Assembly (NCBI GenBank): GCA_947581885.1
Contig: CANPWF010000092.1
Coordinates: 1-6,823 of the forward strand
Direction: 5' to 3'
DNA: 6,823 nucleotides
From: an uncultured Clostridia bacterium
GTDB lineage: Bacteria > Bacillota > Clostridia > Christensenellales > Borkfalkiaceae
A program made the translations under genes and the position numbers. Shown here one piece after another: positions 1-5,918 of the stretch; positions within the stretch are counted from its first letter, which is position 1, and each line of letters begins with the position of its first letter. The notes below the pieces were generated by a model. The model had not been told where the DNA came from, did no database searches, and saw only the letters and a list, made by a program, of their open reading frames with translations.

Positions 1-19
1 CATTCCGCTTCCCTCGCTG

Positions 20-58
20 CCCCCTTTGGGGGGAAGTGCCCCGTAGGGGCCAAGGGGG
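20..58. repeat. Nested inverted repeat (GC-rich cruciform)
   Basis: An outer stem pairs CCCCC (20-24) with GGGGG (54-58) and continues as TTGG (26-29) with CCAA (50-53), leaving T25 bulged. Inside it lies a second hairpin, GCCCC (38-42) GTA GGGGC (46-50); C50 can pair in only one of the two stems. This is directly visible. It resembles dispersed palindromic elements that I recall from gut Clostridia genomes; that comparison is from memory and has not been searched. No T tract follows, so a terminator role is not supported. Confidence 0.6.
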
Positions 59-81
59 TTCGTATGCTCGACACCCCCTCA

Positions 82-124
82 GTCACGCCAAGGGCGGCGT
101 GACAGCTCCCCCAACGGGGGAGCC
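82..124. repeat. Double-hairpin repeat element
   Basis: Two perfect 8-bp stems sit next to each other. The first is GTCACGCC (82-89) with GGCGTGAC (96-103), loop of 6 bases. The second is GCTCCCCC (105-112) with GGGGGAGC (116-123), loop AAC. The preceding ACACCCCCTCA (71-81) followed by GTCACG, and the CAGCTCCCCC arrangement, match the layout of a dispersed repeat I recall as common in gut Clostridia. The family identity is recall; the stems are seen. Likely a non-autonomous, mobile or REP-like element and not a gene regulator, although transcribed RNA would fold strongly. Confidence 0.65.
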
Positions 125-174
125 GAGAAAAGGAGAGGCAAGGAGCGGCGCGACTGCCCGAGAAGGAGCCGAGA
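119..174. repeat. Short direct repeat GGAGCCGAGA, two copies
   Basis: GGAGCCGAGA occurs at 119-128 and again at 165-174, 46 bases apart. The linker between them is rich in AAGGAG (130-135, 140-145, and 163-168, which runs into the second copy). The first copy overlaps the 3' arm of the second hairpin of the 82-124 element, so the second copy may be the remnant of another copy of that element. Function is unknown. Confidence 0.45.
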
Positions 175-200
175 GACGGGGGACGGAGTACGCGCCCTGC

Positions 201-298
201 ACCTCATCCTGAACGAAGTGAAGGGATCTCACCCAACTCCATACGTACATGTCTGTTGGGAGGATCGAGAGATTTCTCGACTGCGCTCGAAATGAGGT
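201..298. repeat. 98-bp palindromic element with 30-bp imperfect inverted arms
   Basis: The reverse complement of 201-230 aligns without gaps to 269-298 with 21 of 30 positions identical by hand count; the outermost 7 bases (ACCTCAT / ATGAGGT) and the inner GAGAT are exact. The 38-base centre contains a further stem, CCCAAC (232-237) with GTTGGG (255-260), and the right arm overlaps a 6-bp hairpin TCGAGA (265-270) / TCTCGA (275-280). The arm text (CATCCTGAACGAAGTGAAGG on the left, CTCGACTGCGCTCGAAATGA on the right) is of a kind I recall as dispersed palindromes in many bacteria, often with the two arms diverged. It carries no protein, so if it is mobile it depends on outside transposase. Confidence 0.7.
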
Positions 299-386
299 GG
301 TGCGGGGGAGCGGTGCGCGGCGACGACCCATTCATCCTCCTCGTGTCCCCATACGCGGGCGCGAATGGTTCCAATCATAAGATCCG

Positions 387-824
387 ATGAAATTTGTTGC
401 ACAGCGAGTTCTTCGTGCGCGGCTTACGGTAAACGGGCAGCCTGTCTCCGAAATCGGATGCGGGCTTGTCGTTTATTTCGGAGTGCGCACGGGCGACGAA
501 TATTTGCAGGCGGAGAAGTGCGCGGAGAAGCTGGTCTCCCTCCGCATTTTCCCCGACGAGGCGGGCAAGATGAACAGGTCCGTCCGCGATGTGAAGGGGG
601 AAATTCTCTTCGTCTCGCAGTTCACCCTCTACGGCGATTGCAGAAAGGGCAACCGCCCTTCCTTCACCGAAGCCGAACGCCCCGAACGCGCCAAGGAGCT
701 GTACGACTATGCGGCGGATCGGCTCAAACTGTACGGCGTGGGCGTAAAGACGGGCATCTTCGGGGCGGATATGACGATCGAACAGGTCAACGACGGCCCC
801 GTCACCATTGAATACGAGATCTGA
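387..824 (+). CDS. dtd: D-aminoacyl-tRNA deacylase
   Basis: This enzyme hydrolyses D-amino acids (and mischarged glycine) from tRNA in the cytoplasm and so guards translation against wrong-chirality charging. The protein has 145 residues, the normal length for bacterial Dtd. Both defining motifs are present: SQFTL at residues 77-81, and the Gly-cisPro motif GPVT at 137-140, preceded by ND. The N-terminus MKFVAQRVLRARLTVNG matches the family start, which fixes the ATG at 387 even though no clear Shine-Dalgarno sequence precedes it (the upstream bases are AATCATAAGATCCG). In many Firmicutes dtd follows relA; here the upstream 386 bases are repeats, so that link cannot be tested. It is the first gene of the tight gene row and its TGA directly abuts the ATG of the next gene. 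Identification is secure. Confidence 0.97.
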   Translation: MKFVAQRVLRARLTVNGQPVSEIGCGLVVYFGVRTGDEYLQAEKCAEKLVSLRIFPDEAGKMNRSVRDVKGEILFVSQFTLYGDCRKGNRPSFTEAERPERAKELYDYAADRLKLYGVGVKTGIFGADMTIEQVNDGPVTIEYEI

Positions 825-1664
825 ATGAAAGCTGTCTTTCTCGGAACGGGAGCGGCGGAAGGGATTCCCGCTCTCTTTTGCAACTGCGAATACTGCACTG
901 CCGTGCGCAGGCGGGGCGGAAAGGAGATCCGCACGCGGGCACAGCTCGTGTTGGACGGCGAACTCTCGGTGGAGTTCCCGCCCGACGCTTTCGCACACGG
1001 AATTTCTTCCGAGATCGACCTCTCCGCCATCAAATATCTCCTCGTCACCCACTCCCATTTCGACCATTTCAGCCCCGCCCAGCTCATCCTGCGCGGCTAT
1101 AAATTCGCCCACGGAATGACTTCTCCCACCCTCGATATCTTCGCGAACGAAGAGGCGTGCGGGGAATATTCCGAGGCGACCCGTCTCGAAATGAAGGACT
1201 GCGTGAAGAGCACCATATCCCTGCATCCTATCACCGCGATGCAAACGTTTTCGTGCGGGGATTGGACGGTGCACACTCTTCCCGCGCGGCACAGTTCCAA
1301 GGACCCTCTCGTCTTTTTCATCGAAAAGGGGGAGAAAAGCGTTCTCTACCTCACCGATACGGGTGCACTGCCCGATATGGCGTGGGAAGGGCTCTCTTCC
1401 TTCAAGGGGAAAACAATTTCGCTCGTCGTGCTCGATTGCACCTTCCTCTTCGGGGAAACGGCAAAGGAGGCGCGGCATATGGGGCTGGACGAAAACGCGC
1501 GGACGATGGAAAAACTGCGAAATTTCTCTCTTGCGGACGGGCGGACGAAGTTCGTCATCACGCACTTTTCGCACAACAGTAAGCCGAGCCTTGACCTTCT
1601 CGCCAAAGCGGAGCGGGAATACGGCGTGATCGCCGCCTACGACGGCATGACTTTGGAGGTTTAA
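825..1664 (+). CDS. PhnP-like metallo-beta-lactamase-fold hydrolase
   Basis: A 279-residue metal-dependent hydrolase of the metallo-beta-lactamase superfamily, probably cytoplasmic (no signal peptide or membrane segment). The metal-binding motif THSHFDH gives H76, H78, D80 and H81; further likely ligands are H156 (in PARHSS), D178 (in YLTDTG) and H247 or H250 in THFSHN. Near the start, GTGAAEGIP is followed by C19-x-C21-x2-C24, the spacing that holds a structural zinc in PhnP, the phosphoribosyl cyclic phosphodiesterase. The FPPD stretch at 51-54 replaces the usual strand-end aspartate-alanine-glycine of PhnP, which suggests a separate subfamily. There is no phosphonate gene nearby, so a PhnP role is not implied; a cyclic phosphate or nucleotide-type phosphodiester substrate is only a guess. 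Its ATG directly follows the dtd stop with no clear ribosome binding site, so translation probably depends on coupling to dtd. Confidence 0.85.
   Translation: MKAVFLGTGAAEGIPALFCNCEYCTAVRRRGGKEIRTRAQLVLDGELSVEFPPDAFAHGISSEIDLSAIKYLLVTHSHFDHFSPAQLILRGYKFAHGMTSPTLDIFANEEACGEYSEATRLEMKDCVKSTISLHPITAMQTFSCGDWTVHTLPARHSSKDPLVFFIEKGEKSVLYLTDTGALPDMAWEGLSSFKGKTISLVVLDCTFLFGETAKEARHMGLDENARTMEKLRNFSLADGRTKFVITHFSHNSKPSLDLLAKAEREYGVIAAYDGMTLEV
1655..1660 (+). promoter_or_regulatory. Ribosome binding site that decides the TTG start of the patatin gene
   Basis: GGAGGT lies five bases before the TTG at 1666, inside the last codons of the hydrolase gene. The strong match and good spacing support TTG as the start, with no ATG nearby that would keep the N-terminal strand ahead of the GSGGAKG motif at a natural distance. 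Confidence 0.75.
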
Positions 1665-1665
1665 C

Positions 1666-2508
1666 TTGGGATTTTTCGCCCGTTTGATCGCAAAATTCCA
1701 TAAAAAACCCACGCTCGGGCTCGCGCTCGGGAGCGGCGGCGCGAAGGGCATGGCGCACCTCGGCGTATTGAAGGCGTTCGAGGAGGAGGGCATTTCCTTC
1801 TCCGTCGTGACGGGCGCGTCGATCGGCGGCATCGTCGGGGCACTGTATGCGAAGGGCTACACTTCCGCCGACATGACGGGCATCATCGAAGGGCTCAACC
1901 GCAGGGAGTTCTCCAAAAATCTCCGCCCGTTCGCCGATATGGCGTTCGCCGAGAACTTCTTAAAACAGTATTTGGATGGGGATTTTTCCTCCCTTCCCAT
2001 TCCGTTCGCCGTGTGGGCGACGGACGCGGAGAGTGGCGGTGGCGTTGCCTTGAAGGAAGGGGAACTCGCCCGCGCACTCACGGCTTCCGCCGCCATTCCG
2101 CCCTTTTTCCGCGGCGTGGAGATCGAGGGAAGGAAGTACTACGACGGGGCGTTCACGAACGCCATCCCTGCCGACCTCTGCAAGGAGCTCGGCGCGGACT
2201 TCGTGGTGGGGGTGGATCTCTCCGCCTTCACCCGCCTGGACGAGGAGAAGGGGATCTTCGCCCGCTTTGTGGATACCGCCGCCCGCGTTCTCACGCCCGT
2301 AAGCTATGCGGGCGACAGCAAGACCCGCGGCTATGAAGCGGCGGACGTGATGCTTCGCCCCAACCTCTACAACTTCCGCGCGACGGATATCGACCCTGCG
2401 GCGATGGACGAGATGTTCTCGATCGGCTACCGCGAGGCGAAAGAGCAAATGCCGCACATTCGCGAGGCGATCGCCTCGTTTCGTAAGAAGAAGGAGAAAA
2501 AGAGATGA
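1666..2508 (+). CDS. Patatin-like phospholipase (RssA/NTE-type)
   Basis: A 280-residue serine lipid acyl hydrolase of the patatin family. All three hallmarks are visible: the glycine-rich oxyanion loop GSGGAKG at residues 22-28, the nucleophile elbow GASIG with Ser52, and the catalytic aspartate in DGA (Asp160). The arrangement resembles the bacterial RssA/YchK and NTE-type proteins, with Ser-Asp dyad chemistry on phospholipid or lysophospholipid esters; the real substrate is unknown. There is no signal peptide; the basic N-terminus (FFARLIAKFHKK) and the lysine-rich tail (RKKKEKKR) could favour contact with the membrane surface, which is inference. The start is TTG with a strong ribosome binding site. 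It begins one base after the hydrolase stop and its TGA overlaps the aroC ATG by four bases, so it is physically tied to the aro genes, without any obvious metabolic link. Confidence 0.92.
   Translation: MGFFARLIAKFHKKPTLGLALGSGGAKGMAHLGVLKAFEEEGISFSVVTGASIGGIVGALYAKGYTSADMTGIIEGLNRREFSKNLRPFADMAFAENFLKQYLDGDFSSLPIPFAVWATDAESGGGVALKEGELARALTASAAIPPFFRGVEIEGRKYYDGAFTNAIPADLCKELGADFVVGVDLSAFTRLDEEKGIFARFVDTAARVLTPVSYAGDSKTRGYEAADVMLRPNLYNFRATDIDPAAMDEMFSIGYREAKEQMPHIREAIASFRKKKEKKR
2491..2496 (+). promoter_or_regulatory. Ribosome binding site for aroC
   Basis: AAGGAG lies eight bases before the aroC ATG, within the lysine-rich 3' end of the patatin gene. It supports translation from 2505 in addition to coupling through the ATGA overlap. 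Confidence 0.7.
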
Positions 2509-3635
2509 TTCGGCTTTCAACTGCGGGGGAATCGCACGGGAAGGCCCTCGTCGCCATCCTCGAAGGGGTGCCCGCGGGGCTCGTGATCGACCAGGACGCG
2601 ATCGACGCTCGCCTCGCCGTTCGCCAATCGGGCTACGGAAGGGGAAAGCGGCAACAACTCGAATGCGATCGGGCGGAGATCCTTTCGGGCGTGCGAAACA
2701 AAGTGACGCTCGGAAGCCCCATTGCCCTCATGATTCCCAATCGCGACTACGAAAATTGGAAGGGGGCGATGGCTCCCGAGGGGTGCGATACATCGCTTCG
2801 GAAACTCACCGCCGTGCGGCCGGGGCATGCGGACCTTGCGGGCATGCAGAAGTTTGAAACAGACGACGCTCGCAATGTGCTCGAACGTGCTTCCGCCCGC
2901 TCAACGGCGATCCGCGTTGCGGCGGGGGAGATCTGCCGCGCCCTTCTCGCCGAGCTCGGCGTTTCCGTTGCGGGGTATGTCCGCTCGGTGGGGACGGTCG
3001 TAGATGAAAACGAATATACTTTTTCCGAGATCGTGAAGGGGCGTTCGCCCGTTCTCGGCATGATGGATAGGGATGTAGAAAGAAGGGCGTGCGCTTTCAT
3101 CGACGAATGCGCCAAGGAAGGCGACAGCGCAGGGGGCATTTTCGAGGTGCGCGTGCACGGCTTGAAGGCGGGGTTCGGCAGCTGTATGACGGATCCCGAA
3201 CGGCTCGACGCACGGCTCGTCTCCGCGCTCGTCAGCGTGCAGGCGGTGAAGGGGGCGGAAGTCGGGCTCGGCTTCGAAGCCGCCCGCCGCAAGGGCAGTG
3301 AGGCGCACGATCCCATCTTCCTCGAAGATGATACGTTTGTAAGAAAGACCAACCGTGCGGGCGGGATCGAAGGGGGGATGTCCAACGGCGAGGAGATCGT
3401 CCTCCGCGCCGCGATGAAGCCCATTCCCACCCTCATGAAGGGGCTTCCCACGGTGGATACGGCGACGGGGAAAGCGTGCGTTGCCGCGTCCGAACGCAGC
3501 GACGTGTGCGCCGTGCTCGCCTGCGAGACGGTGTGCGAGGCGGCGGTCTGCTTCGAACTCGCCCGCGCCGTCGTCGAAAGATTGGGCGGCGATACGGTGG
3601 AAGAGCTGAAAGCCCGCTACGGGGTGCTCGCATGA
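2505..3635 (+). CDS. aroC: Chorismate synthase
   Basis: Catalyses the last shikimate-pathway step, converting EPSP to chorismate with reduced FMN. The length of 376 residues is normal. Visible family features: GESHG near the N-terminus with the conserved His11, the SGYGRGKR loop at about 42-49, RPGHAD with the second conserved His108, the ERASAR segment at 127-132, KPIPTL late in the protein, and the C-terminal RSDVCAV segment. Two departures stand out. Position 133 is serine (ARSTA) where the family signature, as I recall it, has glutamate or valine. The segment 335-349 carries four cysteines (335, 340, 344, 349) and has leucine at 338 in place of the usual proline. Neither touches the two histidines, so I infer an active enzyme. 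The gene overlaps both neighbours by four bases (ATGA). Confidence 0.97.
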   Translation: MIRLSTAGESHGKALVAILEGVPAGLVIDQDAIDARLAVRQSGYGRGKRQQLECDRAEILSGVRNKVTLGSPIALMIPNRDYENWKGAMAPEGCDTSLRKLTAVRPGHADLAGMQKFETDDARNVLERASARSTAIRVAAGEICRALLAELGVSVAGYVRSVGTVVDENEYTFSEIVKGRSPVLGMMDRDVERRACAFIDECAKEGDSAGGIFEVRVHGLKAGFGSCMTDPERLDARLVSALVSVQAVKGAEVGLGFEAARRKGSEAHDPIFLEDDTFVRKTNRAGGIEGGMSNGEEIVLRAAMKPIPTLMKGLPTVDTATGKACVAASERSDVCAVLACETVCEAAVCFELARAVVERLGGDTVEELKARYGVLA

Positions 3636-4687
3636 AAACGGTTCGCCTTCATTGGAAGGGAAAGGCGGAGGAGAGCGTCGTTATTTGCCGCAAGAACGCC
3701 TTGAAATTTCTCGGGCAGACGTTGCAATCGTCCAATACCCGCGCGTTCGTCTTTACCGATACCAATGTGCTTTCCCTCTATGGGAAAAAGATCAAACGAA
3801 CTCTCCCCGATATTCCCGTCTTTGCGATGGAAGCGGGAGAAGAACATAAGAACGGGGAGACCCTTTTCTCCCTTCTTTCCGCCATGGCGAAGGCGGAACT
3901 TCATCGGAATTCCGTCCTCATCGCGCTGGGCGGCGGCGTTGTGGGGGATGTCGGCGGGCTCGCGGCGAGCCTGTATATGCGGGGGATCGACTGCATACAG
4001 GTCCCTACGACCTTGCTCGCGCAGGTGGATAGTTCGGTCGGCGGCAAGACCGCCATCGACTTTTGCGGGGTGAAGAACCTCGTCGGGGCGTTTCATCAGC
4101 CCGTGCGGGTGTACGTCGGCCCCGATTTCCTCAAAACCCTCCCCATGCGGGAGATCCGCTGCGGGCTGGGGGAGATCGTCAAGCATGCCGCCCTCGATAA
4201 GGAACTTTTCGACGAACTTGTCTCTCGGGAAGTTTTCGACTTGGAATTTTTGGGGGAGATCGTTCCGAAGAACATTGAGATCAAAGCCGCCGTTGTGCGG
4301 AAGGACCCGCAAGAAAAGGGATTAAGGCGGTGCCTCAATTTGGGGCACACGACGGCGCACGCCATCGAACTGAACGAGAGCACCCTCTCCCACGGGGAGT
4401 GTGTCCTTTTGGGCATCCTGTACGAATCCCGTATCGCCCGCACCCATGTCCCGTGCGATAAGAGCTATCTCGACGAACTCGAAGGGCTCTGCCGCCGCGT
4501 TCTTTCCTGCGACATCTCTTCCTTCGACGTTCCTTCCTTTGCGCAAAGTTCTGTTCTCGATAAGAAGAACACGGGGAAGGGGATCAAGCTCGTCGTGCCC
4601 ACGTTCAAAGGGGAGTATGCCGAGATCGAGCTCTCATTGGAAGAATACACCCGCGAACTTGCGCGGATCAGGGGGGAGCTATGCTGA
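3632..4687 (+). CDS. aroB: 3-dehydroquinate synthase
   Basis: Converts DAHP to 3-dehydroquinate (pathway step 2) using NAD and a divalent metal. The protein has 351 residues from the ATG at 3632; the open frame reaches further upstream to 3476, but that part is arginine-rich shadow sequence inside aroC, and MKTVRLHW is a natural N-terminus. The NAD loop GGGVVGDVGG is followed by PTTLLAQVDSSVGGKTAID, both textbook for the family. The expected metal ligands are Glu181 (GLGEIVKHA), His239 (NLGHTTAH) and His254 (HGE), at the same relative spacing as in characterised AroB. The segment GHTTAHAIE differs from the common GHTFGHAIE but keeps both histidines. The start overlaps the aroC stop by four bases with only a weak ribosome binding site (GGGGTG), so translational coupling is likely. 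Confidence 0.97.
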   Translation: MKTVRLHWKGKAEESVVICRKNALKFLGQTLQSSNTRAFVFTDTNVLSLYGKKIKRTLPDIPVFAMEAGEEHKNGETLFSLLSAMAKAELHRNSVLIALGGGVVGDVGGLAASLYMRGIDCIQVPTTLLAQVDSSVGGKTAIDFCGVKNLVGAFHQPVRVYVGPDFLKTLPMREIRCGLGEIVKHAALDKELFDELVSREVFDLEFLGEIVPKNIEIKAAVVRKDPQEKGLRRCLNLGHTTAHAIELNESTLSHGECVLLGILYESRIARTHVPCDKSYLDELEGLCRRVLSCDISSFDVPSFAQSSVLDKKNTGKGIKLVVPTFKGEYAEIELSLEEYTRELARIRGELC

Positions 4688-5499
4688 AACTCGCCGTCGT
4701 CGGGAAAGACGTTTCGCAGTCGGATAGCCCCGCCATTCATGCCTTTCTCCTCGGCAAGTGGGGGAAGAAATGCACTTACGACAAGATCTCCATACCGCCT
4801 TCGGAATTTTCCGCCCGTGCGGAGGAACTTTTGAATACCTACGACGGGCTCAACGTCACCATCCCCTTCAAGGCGGAGATTTTGCCCTTCCTTCAAACCC
4901 TTCACGGGGAAGCAAAGAGCCTTCGCGCGGTGAATACCGTCGTCTGCGGCGAGCGGGCGGGGTACAACACCGATGGATGGGGATTTTTGCGGATGCTCGG
5001 CGGGGAAGAATTGAAGAGTAAACGCGTGCTCGTGCTCGGTGCGGGCGGCGCGGGAAGGAGCTGTATCGCCGCCCTTCACAACGAGGGGGCGGAAGTGTTC
5101 GCCTACGAACGGGACGAAGAGAGGCTTTCATCGGTCACTGAGCTCGGCGGCGTTCCCATGAAGGAAGTTCCTATGTGCGGGTACGACATCATCGTCAACT
5201 GCACGGGGGTCGGCATGCACGACACGGTGGGAAAACTCCCTTTCGTCCGTATCGAAAAAAGGGGGGGACACCCCGCTTCTGCACTTTTCGAAGGGTGTAA
5301 AAAGGCGGTCGATCTCATCTATGTGCCCGCCCGTTCGGCGTTTTTGATGGCGGCGGAAGAGAGAAATATCCAAACGGTGAACGGGGCTTCCATGCTCTTC
5401 TATCAGGCATATCTTGCCGACTGTATCTTTATTGGAAAATCGCCCGACGCGGACGAGGCGCGGGCACTGTATTGTCTCTTTACGGAGGAAAGAATATGA
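4681..5499 (+). CDS. aroE: Shikimate dehydrogenase
   Basis: Reduces 3-dehydroshikimate to shikimate (step 4). The length of 272 residues is typical. The substrate side is intact: Ser14 and Ser16 in QSDSPAIH, the catalytic Lys64 in NVTIPFK, Asn85 in AVNT, Asp98 in GYNTDG, and Gln242 in FYQAYLA. The dinucleotide loop is GAGGAG at 120-125. The stretch that usually reads NRT and grips the NADP phosphate reads Glu143-Arg144-Asp145 here, and later motifs also drift (NCTGVGM for NATPVGM, DLIYVP for DLIYNP). A different cofactor preference, possibly NAD, is therefore conceivable, but this is inference. The start lies inside the last codons of aroB, a seven-base overlap, with a G-rich ribosome binding site (4671-4678) unusually close to the ATG. 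A6G7 at 5255-5267 lies in the coding part, and the frame is continuous across it. Confidence 0.95.
   Translation: MLKLAVVGKDVSQSDSPAIHAFLLGKWGKKCTYDKISIPPSEFSARAEELLNTYDGLNVTIPFKAEILPFLQTLHGEAKSLRAVNTVVCGERAGYNTDGWGFLRMLGGEELKSKRVLVLGAGGAGRSCIAALHNEGAEVFAYERDEERLSSVTELGGVPMKEVPMCGYDIIVNCTGVGMHDTVGKLPFVRIEKRGGHPASALFEGCKKAVDLIYVPARSAFLMAAEERNIQTVNGASMLFYQAYLADCIFIGKSPDADEARALYCLFTEERI
5484..5488 (+). promoter_or_regulatory. Ribosome binding site that sets the aroQ start
   Basis: GGAGG lies seven bases before the ATG at 5496. An in-frame ATG at 5472 upstream would add eight residues with no family match (MSLYGGKN), and this site lies after it, so 5496 is the better start. Confidence 0.8.
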
Positions 5500-5918
5500 A
5501 ACTTCTTGTTCTCAATGGGGTCAATCTCAACCTCACGGGAAGGCGCGAGCGGGAGGTGTACGGCGGCGAAACGCTCGAAGAGATCAACGCCTACCTCGCC
5601 GCTTTCGCACGCGCCCGCGGGCACGAGGCGGACTTTGTGCAGAGCAATTCGGAGGGGGCACTTTGCACCCTCATCCAGAACGCGGAGGGCGTTTACGACG
5701 GCATCGTGCTCAATGCGGGCGCGTACACCCACTATTCCTATGCTTTAAGGGACGCGATCGCGGCGGTAAAAGTTCCCGTCGTCGAAGTGCACATGAGCAA
5801 CGTACACGCGAGAGAGGAGTTCCGCAAGACTTCCGTCCTCACCGAAGTGTGTAAAGGGGAAGTCCTCGGCTTCGGGAAAAACAGCTATCTTCTTGCAATG
5901 GAGAGTTTCTTCCTATGA
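5496..5918 (+). CDS. aroQ: 3-dehydroquinate dehydratase, type II
   Basis: Dehydrates 3-dehydroquinate to 3-dehydroshikimate (step 3) by the type II mechanism; the fold forms dodecamers in known members. The protein has 140 residues from 5496, right for the family. Motifs in order: NGVNLNLTG at 7-15, the flexible lid with Arg17 and the catalytic Tyr22 (EVYGG), QSNSEG at 49-54, Asn73 and NAGAYTHYS, and VEVHMSN with His99 followed by HAREEFR. The lid reads RREREVYG where TREPEVYG is common, so a proline is replaced by arginine at 19; the catalytic Arg17 and Tyr22 remain. It overlaps both aroE and aroK by four bases. Type II dehydratase encoded beside a monofunctional AroE is normal for Firmicutes that lack the AroD-AroE route. 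Confidence 0.97.
   Translation: MKLLVLNGVNLNLTGRREREVYGGETLEEINAYLAAFARARGHEADFVQSNSEGALCTLIQNAEGVYDGIVLNAGAYTHYSYALRDAIAAVKVPVVEVHMSNVHAREEFRKTSVLTEVCKGEVLGFGKNSYLLAMESFFL

Larger units (their letters stand above)
1..386. other. Non-coding region packed with palindromic repeats, upstream of dtd
   Basis: No reading frame here resembles a protein. The region is made of several inverted repeats (listed separately) and a purine-rich linker at about 125-185 with repeated AAGGAG and GGAGCCGAGA words. None of the hairpins is followed by a run of T on either strand, so I do not call an intrinsic terminator. Between 300 and 386 I see no good -35/-10 pair; CATAAG at 376-381 is a poor -10 candidate and would leave almost no leader before dtd. 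The left neighbour gene is outside the window, so this may be either a true operon boundary or a repeat insertion inside a longer transcription unit. Confidence 0.7.

Noticed and set aside
20..124. Rho-independent terminators at the GC-rich hairpins
   Set aside because: No run of T follows any of the stems on either strand.
83..331. 82-residue open frame on the minus strand across the repeat region
   Set aside because: It spans the palindromic elements from end to end, has no family resemblance and is low-complexity in the arms; open frames over such repeats are common by chance.
300..386. T-box or riboswitch leader for the aro genes
   Set aside because: Too short, and no T-box sequence, anti-terminator pair or known aptamer core could be seen; CATAAG alone is not a promoter.
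375..1832. Long minus-strand open frame (485 residues) opposite dtd, the hydrolase and the start of the patatin gene
   Set aside because: It is antisense to three plus-strand genes with clear motifs, has no recognisable domain, and GC-rich codon use gives long antisense frames.
3476..3631. N-terminal extension of aroB by 52 residues
   Set aside because: It lies within aroC in another frame, is arginine-rich, and has no match to AroB; the ATG at 3632 gives the natural N-terminus.
5255..5267. A6G7 run in aroE as a programmed frameshift or broken gene
   Set aside because: The phase does not give an A-AAA-AAG slippery heptamer in the reading frame, and the AroE motifs before and after (NCTGVGM, DLIY, FYQAYLA) are in the same frame.
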